Assembly: GCA_029245345.1 (NCBI GenBank)
Contig: JAQWPM010000012.1
Span: forward strand, 62,001 to 126,000
Source: Longimicrobiales bacterium
GTDB lineage: Bacteria; Gemmatimonadota; Gemmatimonadetes; Longimicrobiales; Gaopeijiaceae
Length of the DNA stretch: 64,000 nt
Reading direction: 5' to 3'
Shown: one piece after another, positions 37,037 through 45,418 of the stretch
How the letters are laid out: each line of letters opens with the position of its first letter
Numbering within the stretch: the stretch's first letter is position 1
Position numbers and translations under genes: made by a program
Notes under the pieces: generated by a model
Database searches by the model: none
What the model saw: only the letters and a program-made list of their open reading frames with translations
Told to the model about the DNA's origin: nothing

Positions 37037-39436
37037 GTGGTCGCCGTCACGACTCGCCCCACGCCCACTCCTGAACCCATCAGAATTGTGATTCACCAAT
37101 CGCCCTCGCCGCGGGCTCGCGCCCTACCATCGCGGCTCTACGCTCTTGCCTCCCTCGCGGCAGCAGCGGCTCTCCTCCTTCCAGGCAGCTCGGCTGAGGC
37201 CCAGGCCAGAGTGCCCCGAAGCACTGTGATCGACGGATCCCCAGCGCCGACGCATCCGGTTGCGATGACACGTGACGCGCGTGGCCGCCCGACAGTTCGC
37301 GCGATCCGCCTTGATGAGCCGCTGACACTAGACGGCGTGCTCGACGAGGACATGTACTCCGACTTCGAACCCTTTGGGGAGTTCGTGCAGGTGACACCCG
37401 TCTCGGGTAACCCGTCTTCACAGCGCACCGACGTCTGGATCGCCTTCGATGACGAGAACATCTACGTGACGTGCCGCTGCTGGGACGACGCCCCGCCTGA
37501 CGAGTGGATCGTCAACGAGTTGAGACGTGACGCGGATGGGATCCGTAACAACGAGCACTTCGGGATCATGTTCGACACATTCTACGACCGTCGGAACGGA
37601 TTCATGCTCTATACGAATCCACTCGGGGCTCGCAACGAATACTCGGTCGTCGACGAGGCGGGGGTGAACCGGGACTGGAATCCGATCTGGGACGTCGCTC
37701 CTGGCCGATTCGACGGCGGTTGGACGGTCGAGATCGCGATCCCATTCAAGTCACTGCGCTACCAGTCCGGCGCCGGGCAGATGTGGGGCCTGCAACTCCG
37801 CCGGTCGATCCGCCACCTGAATGAGTGGACGTACTTGAGCCCGGTGCCAGCCATCCTCGCCGGTCCCCAAGGACTCAATCGGGTTTCGGTCGCGGGAACG
37901 CTCGTGGGATTAGACTTGCCGCCCGCAGGTAGCAATGTGGAGCTCAAGACATACGGAATCGCGGGCTCCACCACGGATCGCGTAACTACGCCCAGCATCA
38001 CGAATCGCACTGCCGAGGCCGGCCTAGACTTGAAGTACGGCTTAACCGCCAACCTCACCGCGGATCTCACTTTCAACACGGACTTCGCCCAAGTCGAGGC
38101 AGACGAGCAACAGGTCAATTTGACACGCTTCAGTCTCTTTTTTCCGGAGAAGCGTGAGTTCTTCTTGGAAGGGCGTGGCGTCTTTGAATTCGGCACCGGT
38201 GGTGGCGGCGGCTTTGGAGGCGGAGGTGGGGGAGGCGGATTCGGCCGCGGTGGCGGAGATGCACCGTCGCTCTTCTACAGCCGCCGGATCGGCTTCCAGG
38301 ACGGAGCTGTCATCCCGATCCAAGCCGGAGGGCGGCTAACGGGCAAGGTCGGCCCTTGGAGCGTCGGCCTCATGAACATTCACACGGGCAACGACGAAGT
38401 AGCGGGCGTGGGTGCCACCGACTTCTCGATTGTGCGCTTCAAGCGTGACATCCTCCGGCGCAGCGCGATCGGGGCAATGTTCACCAACCGTTCGATCGGC
38501 GCATCGGGTACAGGCACCAACCAGGCCTACGGCATGGACGCCGCGTTCGCGTTTTTCACAAACCTTCAGCTTGGCGGATACTACGCGCGCACGGAGACCA
38601 CATCGCTAGACGGCGACAACGAGAGCTATCAAGCTCGCTTCGACTATGGAGGTGACACCTATGGAGCGAACGCCGGTATCGTCAAGGTGGGTTCCGACTT
38701 CAACCCAGAGATTGGGTTCCTACGTAGAAGCGACTTCAGGAAGTCGTCAGGCTCAGTAAGGTTCAGCCCGCGGCCGGCGTCGATCGAGGCAATTCGGAAG
38801 CTCACCTGGCAGGCCACCGTCAATTTCTTCGAAGACGGAGCGGGCAGGATGGAATCCCGCAGCCAACAGGGACGCTTCAGCATCGAGTTCGAAAACAGTG
38901 ACCAGGCCACACTGCAGGCTACCCAGAACTTCGAGCGTCTCGACGATCCGTTCGAGATCGACACCGATGTATTCATTCCGGAGGGACGTTACACGTACAC
39001 GGGGTATCAAGCGTCCTACAATTTCGGCACACAGCGCCCGGTCTCAGGCAATGTCTCATACCAGTGGGGCGCCTTCTTCCGTGGTTCGATCCGGACAATC
39101 AGTATCAACCGCGCGAGAATCGTCGTGTCCGATCACCTGTCCCTAGAACCCGGCGTGAGTGTGAACCTCATTGATCTGCCGGACGGCGAGGCGAACCAGA
39201 CTGTCTTCAGGGTACGTGCAGACTACGCATTCACTCCGCGGATGTTCGCCAGCACCCTCGTACAGTACAACGAGAGCCGTGCGACCTTCTCTAGCAACCT
39301 ACGATTCCGTTGGGAGTTCCGACCCGGCAGCGACTTGTTCTTGGTGTGGACGGACGAGCGCGACACCCCACTCCGCAGCACCGGGCTGCGCAACCGTGCG
39401 TTCGCGCTGAAGGTCACGAGGCTGCTCCGCTTCTAA
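37037..39436 (+). CDS. DUF5916 outer-membrane protein with CBM9-like domain (copy 2)
   Basis: Predicted 799-residue outer-membrane protein with the same layout as the gene at 27809-29971: signal peptide ending Ser-Ala-Glu-Ala-Gln, CBM9-like domain (Leu-Thr-Leu-Asp-Gly-Val-Leu-Asp-Glu) and DUF5916 beta-barrel with Val-Asn-Leu-Thr-Arg-Phe-Ser-Leu-Phe-Phe-Pro-Glu-Lys. It carries a glycine-rich insertion of about 25 residues near 38190-38260, just after the Phe-Glu-Phe-Gly segment, which is lacking in copy 1. The assigned start is a GTG; a later GTG at 37087 would still leave a signal peptide. It lies within the repeat-bracketed accessory region. Function unknown; exposed on the surface by inference. 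Confidence 0.87.
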   Translation: MVAVTTRPTPTPEPIRIVIHQSPSPRARALPSRLYALASLAAAAALLLPGSSAEAQARVPRSTVIDGSPAPTHPVAMTRDARGRPTVRAIRLDEPLTLDGVLDEDMYSDFEPFGEFVQVTPVSGNPSSQRTDVWIAFDDENIYVTCRCWDDAPPDEWIVNELRRDADGIRNNEHFGIMFDTFYDRRNGFMLYTNPLGARNEYSVVDEAGVNRDWNPIWDVAPGRFDGGWTVEIAIPFKSLRYQSGAGQMWGLQLRRSIRHLNEWTYLSPVPAILAGPQGLNRVSVAGTLVGLDLPPAGSNVELKTYGIAGSTTDRVTTPSITNRTAEAGLDLKYGLTANLTADLTFNTDFAQVEADEQQVNLTRFSLFFPEKREFFLEGRGVFEFGTGGGGGFGGGGGGGGFGRGGGDAPSLFYSRRIGFQDGAVIPIQAGGRLTGKVGPWSVGLMNIHTGNDEVAGVGATDFSIVRFKRDILRRSAIGAMFTNRSIGASGTGTNQAYGMDAAFAFFTNLQLGGYYARTETTSLDGDNESYQARFDYGGDTYGANAGIVKVGSDFNPEIGFLRRSDFRKSSGSVRFSPRPASIEAIRKLTWQATVNFFEDGAGRMESRSQQGRFSIEFENSDQATLQATQNFERLDDPFEIDTDVFIPEGRYTYTGYQASYNFGTQRPVSGNVSYQWGAFFRGSIRTISINRARIVVSDHLSLEPGVSVNLIDLPDGEANQTVFRVRADYAFTPRMFASTLVQYNESRATFSSNLRFRWEFRPGSDLFLVWTDERDTPLRSTGLRNRAFALKVTRLLRF

Positions 39437-39502
39437 TAGGAAGTGCGAATCCTCTGAGTCCCGTAAGTCGCGCTGGGTGATTCGCCTTACGGATAGACGG
39501 AT

Positions 39503-39527
39503 AGGAAATTCAACGGCCCAAATGAGG
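39503..39527. repeat. 25-bp direct repeat, right copy
   Basis: Perfect match to 34228-34252, same orientation. On the minus strand the repeat begins where the IS91-like transposase remnant stops matching the family, after Lys-Arg-Leu-Arg-Pro-Phe-Leu. This suggests a junction at the edge of the remnant. Confidence 0.85.
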
Positions 39528-39622
39528 AAGGGGCGCAGCCGCTTGGGCAAACTCAGCACCCACTGCCCTACGGGAAGCTGAGGGAGCACGTGATCAGTGA
39601 TGTGAGCGGCGACCTCGGTCAT
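39524..39622 (-). pseudogene. IS91-family transposase remnant (internal segment)
   Basis: Read on the minus strand, the segment encodes Met-Thr-Glu-Val-Ala-Ala-His-Ile-Thr-Asp-His-Val-Leu-Pro, then Pro-Val-Gly-Gln-Trp-Val-Leu-Ser-Leu-Pro-Lys-Arg-Leu-Arg. This is the strongly conserved block of IS91-type transposases ahead of the catalytic tyrosine region. The rest of the enzyme is missing. It abuts the truncated permease gene on one side and the 25-bp repeat on the other. Together with the C-terminal piece at 35.9-36.1 kb it could be one transposase split by a 3.4-kb insertion, or remains of two elements. Confidence 0.75.
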
Positions 39623-39836
39623 GCGCCTCGCGATCGCGGGGGCGGTCATCGGGTTGATCGTGGCGGCCGGAGCAGCCAGGCTGGTCCAGGGCCTCCTGTA
39701 CGGAGTGCGGGCGACGGATCCGGTTGCCTTCATCGGCGTCCCGATGCTGCTCATGTCAGTGGCGGCACTAGCCGTGTACGTGCCCGCACGAAAGGCGGCG
39801 AGGGTGAACCCGGTTGACGCCCTGCGCTCTGACTGA
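39621..39836 (+). pseudogene. ABC transporter permease (ADOP/MacB-FtsX type), 3' fragment
   Basis: Seventy-one residues matching the C-terminal end of an ADOP-type macrolide-export-like permease. Leu-Leu-Tyr-Gly-Val-x-Ala-Thr-Asp-Pro is followed by a hydrophobic helix, then Val-Pro-Ala-Arg-Lys-Ala-Ala-Arg-Val-Asn-Pro-Val-Asp-Ala-Leu-Arg. Full-length members have 800 or more residues; a TGA closes the frame just upstream and transposase sequence lies there instead. The gene was truncated at the rearrangement junction and is almost certainly non-functional. Confidence 0.8.
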
Positions 39837-39838
39837 CA

Positions 39839-41797
39839 CTAGCGATTCGGCAGGTTCAGAACCGGATTCCGCTCGAAAAACGCAGCCGGCTTAAGATCGA
39901 ATCCGTGGAGTTCCATCGGCAGGATCGGCCAGTCCTCGGGGCGGGCAATGTGGTGGAAGCCGATGGTGTACCACAGCACGATGTCCGTGTTTTCGATCCC
40001 TCGGTTGGCCTGCGTCCATGCGGGCAGTCCCTGGTCGACCGCAGCATTGGTCGGATAGGCACCGGAAGCGAACATCTCGTCCGCCCGCATGGGGGTCGTC
40101 CAAAGGGTGTGCTCAGTGAAGCCCGCATTGCGGCGCATATAGTCGCTCTCTAGGAGCATCGTACGGACGCCATGGCCCTCGAGCAGGTAGCCGCTCGGGT
40201 AGCCCTGAGGTCCGATGCGGGACGGACTCACGACGCGCCAGTGCTCTGGAGCTGTGAGCGTCGAAGTCCGCTTCCCTTCGGCCTCTCGCAGCGGCGTGTC
40301 GGTCTGAACCCGCCACACACTCCGGCGCGGATTGGCTGCCGGCAGTTCCTCTGTGACGATCCGATCCACGGCGAGGCTGTTAGTCGGGCCGTCCACGTCG
40401 AAGTCCAGCCTGAAGTTGAAGAAATGACTGTGGTTCATAGCCACGGTGTAAGGGGCCACAAAACTCCCATACCGATCGTCCGGCTCGCCCTGGTCGGTCG
40501 CCGCCGACTCGGCCTCGACCGTCATGACCTGGTCGATACCTGTGGCGCCCAAGTTCACCCGGATGCCGCCGTCCTGCTTGAAGATCCAGTCGAAGAGGTA
40601 GTCGTAGTTTCCAGCCTGCATGATCATACGAACCACAAGGTCCGTGCGACTCCGGCTTTCGATGTAGTCATCCGTCCCATGTCGCCATGCCGGCTCCGCA
40701 CCCGGTCGCTCGAAAACGCACGCCACCCTCGCCTTCCGTTGGGGTGAACCATCCGGCTTCACGACCCATGAGTCGATGTAATGCGCCCGCGCGGGACAAT
40801 CCCGGCCTACCTCCATCGAGCCCGCGATCCCTTCGAAAGTGGAGGCGAACGAGCCCAGGTCGTAGTATGCCTGGTGCGACCAGGGCGCCGTGGGCCCCTG
40901 GTAGGGCACAAACAGTTCGGAGAGCGATGCCTCATAGAGGACCGAACGGAATTCGCCGTCCATTTCGTGTCCCACCTGTGACAGAACTAGGCCAACACGC
41001 GGATCCATCCGGAGGTGGAAGCGCCACGACTCCCAACTGAACTGGCTGCCGTCCACCTCGAACCCGGCCCCCTGTGGCTGGCTGACGATGATCGGCGGCA
41101 GCGGTTCACGCGTCGGCCCCACCGCCTCGGGATGATGCTCGGCCACCGGCCCGCGACCCGGAATGGCTCCGGAGTCGATGACCTCCAGCACTTCTTTCGT
41201 CTCGTAGTCAAAGACGAAGGCGAGTCCAGGGATCTGCTCCCCCAGACCGTTCACGGACCCGGTCTTATCGGAGCATGAGCCACGTCCGATCCGCCGGCCC
41301 AACTGGTCTTCCTCGCCCAGGTACGCGGTCGACCCGACTCCGCAAGAGATCATGGTGAAGTCGGTGTATCCACGAGCCTCGAGGGCAGCGTGGACCTCGG
41401 GATGCTCTGTGACGTCGTCCGTCGAAGACCAGTCGTCGGGTCCGAGCATGTAGGAGCTTTCCGAAGCGACCTCCCAAGAGATCAACTCCTCGCCGACCAG
41501 GTCCACCACCGCTTCGTATCCCGTCCCGTCCTCCACGATGTGAACGAAAGCATCGCGCCGAAACGACTGACCTGGCTGCCACGCGAGGACCTCTGCTTTG
41601 GGCGGCGGCCGAAGGTTCGCGAAGAGGAACCGGGCCTCCTCTCCGATCTCTCCCGACTCCCGGATGACCTGGTACAGTGTCCAGTGCTCCGCGGCAGAGA
41701 GATGGTCGAGCGGGTGTGTGGGTGCCTGGGCAGATATCGTCGAGGCTCCCACGAACAAGAGGACCGCCGAAAAGAGGGGGGAGGCCAATAGACGCAT
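39839..41797 (-). CDS. Secreted copper amine oxidase
   Basis: Copper/topaquinone amine oxidase of 652 residues with a signal peptide ending Thr-Ile-Ser-Ala-Gln. The topaquinone-forming Tyr is in Ala-Gly-Asn-Tyr-Asp-Tyr, matching the family's Asn-Tyr-Asp/Glu motif. The Cu ligands are a His-x-His pair in Asn-His-Ser-His-Phe-Phe and a later His in Gly-Phe-His-His-Ile-Ala. The catalytic-base Asp is likely in Tyr-Tyr-Asp-Leu-Gly-Ser-Phe. It oxidises primary amines to aldehydes with ammonia and H2O2, here outside the cytoplasm. It could supply ammonium from extracellular amines. It runs toward the truncated permease. Confidence 0.9.
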   Translation of the reverse strand: MRLLASPLFSAVLLFVGASTISAQAPTHPLDHLSAAEHWTLYQVIRESGEIGEEARFLFANLRPPPKAEVLAWQPGQSFRRDAFVHIVEDGTGYEAVVDLVGEELISWEVASESSYMLGPDDWSSTDDVTEHPEVHAALEARGYTDFTMISCGVGSTAYLGEEDQLGRRIGRGSCSDKTGSVNGLGEQIPGLAFVFDYETKEVLEVIDSGAIPGRGPVAEHHPEAVGPTREPLPPIIVSQPQGAGFEVDGSQFSWESWRFHLRMDPRVGLVLSQVGHEMDGEFRSVLYEASLSELFVPYQGPTAPWSHQAYYDLGSFASTFEGIAGSMEVGRDCPARAHYIDSWVVKPDGSPQRKARVACVFERPGAEPAWRHGTDDYIESRSRTDLVVRMIMQAGNYDYLFDWIFKQDGGIRVNLGATGIDQVMTVEAESAATDQGEPDDRYGSFVAPYTVAMNHSHFFNFRLDFDVDGPTNSLAVDRIVTEELPAANPRRSVWRVQTDTPLREAEGKRTSTLTAPEHWRVVSPSRIGPQGYPSGYLLEGHGVRTMLLESDYMRRNAGFTEHTLWTTPMRADEMFASGAYPTNAAVDQGLPAWTQANRGIENTDIVLWYTIGFHHIARPEDWPILPMELHGFDLKPAAFFERNPVLNLPNR

Positions 41798-42017
41798 GGG
41801 GGCACCAGTGGGAGGAAACCGCGTCGGTCACAATGCTCCCTTACGCCCCCTCAAGCAACCAACCCACGTTCATTCATCGCTTCAGCGGCCAGCGTCAGCA
41901 GGAACATCTGGTAAAGCAAGCCTCGGGCCGGATACGACGTGCGTTCTGCCCAAGAGCTCATGGGTCACACAGATATCCGCACGACGATGATGTACGTGCA
42001 AGCCGACGTGACGCCTA

Positions 42018-42908
42018 CTACCAGAAAGTAAGTGCCGCAGAAGCCTGGAGACCGGAGTTTCCCCAATTCCCGACCTGCGTCAGCGAAAATGAGGTTATGA
42101 GTACGTCGTCTGTCACGTTCGAAGTCGTCTGCCCCAGGAGTGTGACCGCACCACCCATTGAGAAGTTGACGACGGCATCTAGACCCGACGCGGTAGTAAC
42201 CACCTGTGGATCGACCGTGACAGGGGAGGTCAGAAAGACATTCAGCGGGTAAAACACCAGCAGCGGGCGAATCGGGTCGGTGAAATCCCGGATGGCCTCG
42301 ATGACGGCAGGGTTGTTCGGACGCGTCGAGGTGAACGTCTGAGTATCCATGTCATACCACTGAAAAGTTCCATTAGCGTCCGCGAGCAGTTTGTCACCGC
42401 GTTTCATGCCCAAGCTGCCTAACTCTACCATGGAGACCCGCACCACTTGTGGATTTCCGGCAAGAGTCAGGTAAAAATCCGCATAGCCGAATATGGCTAC
42501 AGCGTGCTCGGAGGTTCCACCCACAAACCCCGGTTTCACCGTGATCTGTGTGTTGACTGCCAGTTGGTTAGCTAAATCGAACGGATACAGTGGCGCCGAC
42601 GACCACGCCGTATCGGGGCGTATGTCTCCGAATACAGAAATGCCTTCGTCTGCCTGGCCAGCGGTTGCGAACAGGAAGGTAAGGATTTCACCCGACACGT
42701 TGTCCGGAGTGAGTTGAACGTCTGTGCTGCTGCGGCTCATGGCCGGCACCTGTGCCGCCGAGCCAGCTCCGCTAAGCGACGTACTCGTGAGCACGGTGCT
42801 GACTGCCAGCTGTTGGCCCTGTTGGTCGTCGACCGCCACGATTCCACAGCCAAAGAAGACCAGGGAACAGACAGAACCAACGAGTCCCATAATACTCGAG
42901 CATCGCAT
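42018..42908 (-). CDS. Hypothetical exported protein, possible lipoprotein
   Basis: Predicted 296-residue protein. The N-terminus has a hydrophobic signal with Phe-Phe-Gly-Cys-Gly, a possible lipobox. The remainder is rich in Thr, Ser and Val, with beta-strand-like hydrophobic segments and no family motif that I recognise. Base composition is more AT-rich than core genes nearby. It is followed, on the same strand, by the tandem ~150-residue family upstream, with gaps of about 150 bases. Role unknown. Confidence 0.6.
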   Translation of the reverse strand: MRCSSIMGLVGSVCSLVFFGCGIVAVDDQQGQQLAVSTVLTSTSLSGAGSAAQVPAMSRSSTDVQLTPDNVSGEILTFLFATAGQADEGISVFGDIRPDTAWSSAPLYPFDLANQLAVNTQITVKPGFVGGTSEHAVAIFGYADFYLTLAGNPQVVRVSMVELGSLGMKRGDKLLADANGTFQWYDMDTQTFTSTRPNNPAVIEAIRDFTDPIRPLLVFYPLNVFLTSPVTVDPQVVTTASGLDAVVNFSMGGAVTLLGQTTSNVTDDVLITSFSLTQVGNWGNSGLQASAALTFW

Positions 42909-43054
42909 AATGACCTGACCATCAATAGGAGTACGTCATCTATGACATAAGCGGCGGCGGCAGCATTCCATTCATAGTCCCGCCCCCGATCTAACGCAAC
43001 GCACGGTCACGGCGTTCCCCTAAGCGTAGTCCCGGACTCTTCTCAAGACAAAAC

Positions 43055-43516
43055 TCAATACGGCAGGCAGTAGTCTTTCGGCAAACCCAAAACCCGGAAA
43101 GCCTGTTCGACTTGGGATTCCTTTTCCGTTGCCAGGAAACCAGTTTTTATCCCCGCGCTGTGTGAAGAGGGGGCGCCGTTGACGCGTTGCATGGCCAGTT
43201 GGTCGTTCCGTTTAGCAAGGACAGCGGCAAGATCTGGCCGGGTCGGATCGGACACCCACGTCACATTCACAGGTCCGATATCGAGGCCCAGTGCAAGAAG
43301 CTTGCGCGCGGTAATGCTGAACAGGGCCCTATCGCTATCTACCCGGTCCAGTGCGGTCGCTTCACGGTAGTCAACAAAGAACCCTCTCACACTCGACGGG
43401 TCGTCGAGCTGGCTGACGGCCTCTACTGTCGCGCGCTGTGTCTCTGCGCCGATCACCGCCCCTTGGAAGCGAAGAAAGACGATACCTACTTCAGTATCGT
43501 AATATGTCTTGTACAT
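43055..43516 (-). CDS. Tandem-family protein, copy A (possible STAS-like fold)
   Basis: Predicted 153-residue cytoplasmic protein. It begins Tyr-Tyr-Asp-Thr-Glu-Val-Gly-Ile-Val-Phe-Leu-Arg-Phe and has Val-Asp-Tyr-Arg-Glu-Ala-Thr in the middle. The end Phe-Arg-Val-Leu-Gly-Leu-Pro-x-Asp-Tyr is shared with two neighbours. Alternating strand-like and helix-like segments, with a Val-Asp-Tyr-Arg near residue 48, recall STAS/SpoIIAA-type anti-sigma antagonists, but I cannot confirm the family. This copy has a longer C-terminal part with an insertion near residues 105-125. Confidence 0.65.
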   Translation of the reverse strand: MYKTYYDTEVGIVFLRFQGAVIGAETQRATVEAVSQLDDPSSVRGFFVDYREATALDRVDSDRALFSITARKLLALGLDIGPVNVTWVSDPTRPDLAAVLAKRNDQLAMQRVNGAPSSHSAGIKTGFLATEKESQVEQAFRVLGLPKDYCLPY

Positions 43517-43615
43517 CTCGCAGCTCTTTCTCCCTCAAGCCAACGTTCAAACCAAGAAACCCGCTGAGGGAGCCGAATGGTTGCTTACTGACATGTTAGG
43601 TGCGCTCGCCGACTC

Positions 43616-43740
43616 GGCGAGGGGCCAAACATCTGAGCTGCCCTGCCTCCCATCTTACTCAATACGGCAGGCGGTAATCTTCGGGCAAACCCAAAACCCG
43701 GAAAGCCTCTTCAAGTTGGAATTCCATTGTTTTTTGGGCG
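43616..43740. repeat. Repeated segment of tandem gene family (unit 2 downstream part)
   Basis: Sequence from GGCGAGGGGCCAAACA through the gene-copy-B 3' end is closely matched at 44196-44305. Offset 580 bases. The repeats show that copies arose by tandem duplication of gene plus flank. Confidence 0.7.
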
Positions 43741-44102
43741 TACGGGCGGAACACCTCTGAATCATGTCCGTAGGTGTGCTCGAGCACTTGGAATCGCCGA
43801 TCCAGCATAGCGGCGACATCCAAACGGGTCGGATCAGACACCCGCCCTATGGGCAGCTCCTTAAAATCGACGCCCATCTTCTCGAGGCGGCGCATAGTGA
43901 TGCTGAACAGGGCCCTATCGCTATCTACCATGTCCATTGCGGTCACTTCACGGTAGTCAAGAAGCAACCCTCTCACACTCGACGGGTCGTCGAGCTGGCT
44001 GAAGGCCTCTAGTGCCGCGGTCTGTGTCTCTGCGCCGACCACCGCCCCTTCGAAGCGAAGAAAGACGATACCTGCTTCAGTATCGTAGAACGACTCGTGC
44101 AT
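43659..44102 (-). CDS. Tandem-family protein, copy B (possible STAS-like fold)
   Basis: Predicted 147-residue paralogue of copy A, sharing Phe-Tyr-Asp-Thr-Glu-Ala-Gly-Ile-Val-Phe-Leu-Arg-Phe, Asp-Asp-Pro-Ser-Ser-Val-Arg-Gly and Asp-Ser-Asp-Arg-Ala-Leu-Phe-Ser-Ile-Thr. The C-terminal Gly-Leu-Pro-Glu-Asp-Tyr-Arg-Leu-Pro-Tyr is also shared. This copy looks complete. The spacing to copy A is about 140 bases and has its own ribosome-site-like region. Identity between copies is high in the first 75 residues and lower later. Function unknown. Confidence 0.65.
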   Translation of the reverse strand: MHESFYDTEAGIVFLRFEGAVVGAETQTAALEAFSQLDDPSSVRGLLLDYREVTAMDMVDSDRALFSITMRRLEKMGVDFKELPIGRVSDPTRLDVAAMLDRRFQVLEHTYGHDSEVFRPYAQKTMEFQLEEAFRVLGLPEDYRLPY

Positions 44103-44195
44103 CTTGAAACACTTTATCGTTTGAAAGCCTCAACCTAGGCGACCCTTTGGGGCGCATCGTTTCACGCGGGTTTGATACGGAGCGCTCACCAAGGC

Positions 44196-44305
44196 GGCGA
44201 GGGGCCAAACAGCTGAGCTACCCGGCCTCCCATCTTGCTCAATATGGCAGGCGGTAATCTTCCGGCAAGCCCAAAGCCCGGAAGGCCCGTTCGAGTTGGG
44301 ATTTC
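44196..44305. repeat. Repeated segment of tandem gene family (unit 3 downstream part)
   Basis: Counterpart of 43616-43740, including the shared GGCGAGGGGCCAAACA run. It lies at the 3' end of the truncated copy C. Confidence 0.7.
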
Positions 44306-44490
44306 GCTGCCGTTAGCGTGAAACCCAAGTTGGCACTGTGCGTGAGCCCCACTGTCATCCGCCGTTCCAGCATAAGAGCGACGTCCCGACGGGTCGGATC
44401 GGACACCCACGCCAGGGTCAGATCTGCCATATCGAGCCCCCTCTCAAGAAGCCTGCGCGCGTTTATGCCGGCCAAGGCCCTGTCGGTACC
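44239..44490 (-). pseudogene. Tandem-family protein, copy C, 5'-truncated
   Basis: Only the C-terminal half of the family remains (about 78 residues, from Asp-Arg-Ala-Leu-Ala-Gly-Ile-Asn-Ala-Arg-Arg-Leu, corresponding to Asp-Arg-Ala-Leu-Phe-Ser-Ile in copy B). The upstream sequence no longer matches beyond about 44490. There it joins sequence that, on the plus strand, reads as the end of a membrane protein. A TTG could start a shortened protein, but the break inside a conserved block suggests a rearrangement. Confidence 0.65.
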
Positions 44491-44578
44491 TGATCGGTGG
44501 ATCCTCCCTCTACAGATCGTGTTCTTCGTCCTCGGCCTGGCGACGCTGGCGATCGTGGTGGGTCTGCAACTGTTCTGA
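44491..44578 (+). pseudogene. 3' end of a membrane protein gene
   Basis: Plus-strand frame ending Ile-Leu-Pro-Leu-Gln-Ile-Val-Phe-Phe-Val-Leu-Gly-Leu-Ala-Thr-Leu-Ala-Ile-Val followed by a stop at 44578 reads as a terminal membrane helix. Its 5' part would lie in the truncated copy C on the other strand, so it is probably the remnant of a gene cut at the same junction. Tentative. Confidence 0.4.
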
Positions 44579-44639
44579 AGCTGGGCCGACGGGATCTCCT
44601 ATCGGTGTCCGCCTTGGTGCGGCCGCGGGCCCCCTGCGA

Positions 44640-45254
44640 CTACGGACGTTGCGATCGTGCGATCGCCCTAAGCAAATCCGACGCACCGGTGTCGGCCACG
44701 TGATTCATGTGGTCCGGGTGAAACGATGTGACGCCAGTCGAAGGTCGCGTCGTCGAAGCCGTCGTCTCGCCACCGACGCCTGCCTTCGTAGATCCCGCCC
44801 AATACGGTCGCGAACCTTTCGTCGCCCCCCGCGTACCGCAGCCACCGGATCTTTGCCCTGCGCTACGCGACGGCCGGGCACCCCGACCGCGCGCGTGACT
44901 TGATCGAGCTGTTCGATCGCGAGGTCGGCGCTCGAGAGCGTCTCCGGCCATTGGTCATCGCCAAAGAGATTCATGGCGAAGTCCATATCGGACTGAAGCT
45001 GTGCACCACCTGGATGGAAGACTCTCTGGAAGCGGCCTACCGGGTCAACGGACAGCGACTGCACGTAAGCCACGATGTGCAGCGCGGTCGTTGTGTCCAC
45101 GTGACCCTTGATCGCACTCGCGAGTGGTACCTCAGTGATCGGCTCGGTCGACGGATTCATCTAGCACGTCGGTCAGGGGCACCATAGGCTCCACACCAGC
45201 CGCGGCTGCTAACAGCGCGACACAGGATCTAGCTGCTCGGTTCGAACGTTTCAT
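44640..45254 (-). pseudogene. Frameshifted secreted-protein gene (possible c-type cytochrome-like)
   Basis: At 45254 an ATG with a GAGGAGG ribosome site 6-8 bases away starts a signal-like N-terminus (Met-Lys-Arg-Ser-Asn-Arg, then Val-Ala-Leu-Leu-Ala-Ala-Ala-Ala). That frame closes after about 40 codons. A second frame (44705-45160) continues with protein-like sequence: His-Ile-Val-Ala-Tyr-Val-Gln-Ser-Leu, Phe-His-Pro-Gly-Gly and Ser-Asp-Met-Asp-Phe-Ala-Met-Asn-Leu-Phe-Gly. A third frame ends Tyr-Glu-Gly-x-Arg and Asp-Asp-Ala-Thr-Phe-Asp-Trp-Arg-His. The frame changes and lack of a Cys-x-x-Cys-His motif indicate decay. Cytochrome-like assignment rests on the Ala-Tyr-Val-Gln-Ser-Leu pattern only. 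Confidence 0.5.
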
Positions 45255-45356
45255 TCTTGACCTCCTCAAAGGACCCCGACGAGGGGCACAACAGAAGCCA
45301 TCGTGCGTACCGGCTTTTCGCTAAGCAACCCGCGTCAGCGAGTGGGGTGAAAACGG

Positions 45357-45395
45357 GTCGAGGCCCCACCCCCTGAAGCGGGGATGGGGCCTCGA
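45357..45395 (-). terminator. Strong hairpin terminator of the sdh operon
   Basis: A long inverted repeat downstream of sdhB: GAGGCCCCACCCC pairs with GGGGATGGGGCCTC across a short loop. It is the strongest stem I saw in the window. Position, 24-60 bases past the sdhB stop on the minus strand, fits transcription termination; no long T-tract is seen. Confidence 0.7.
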
Positions 45396-45418
45396 CATCA
45401 CAGCGTTCTCCTGTCAGA

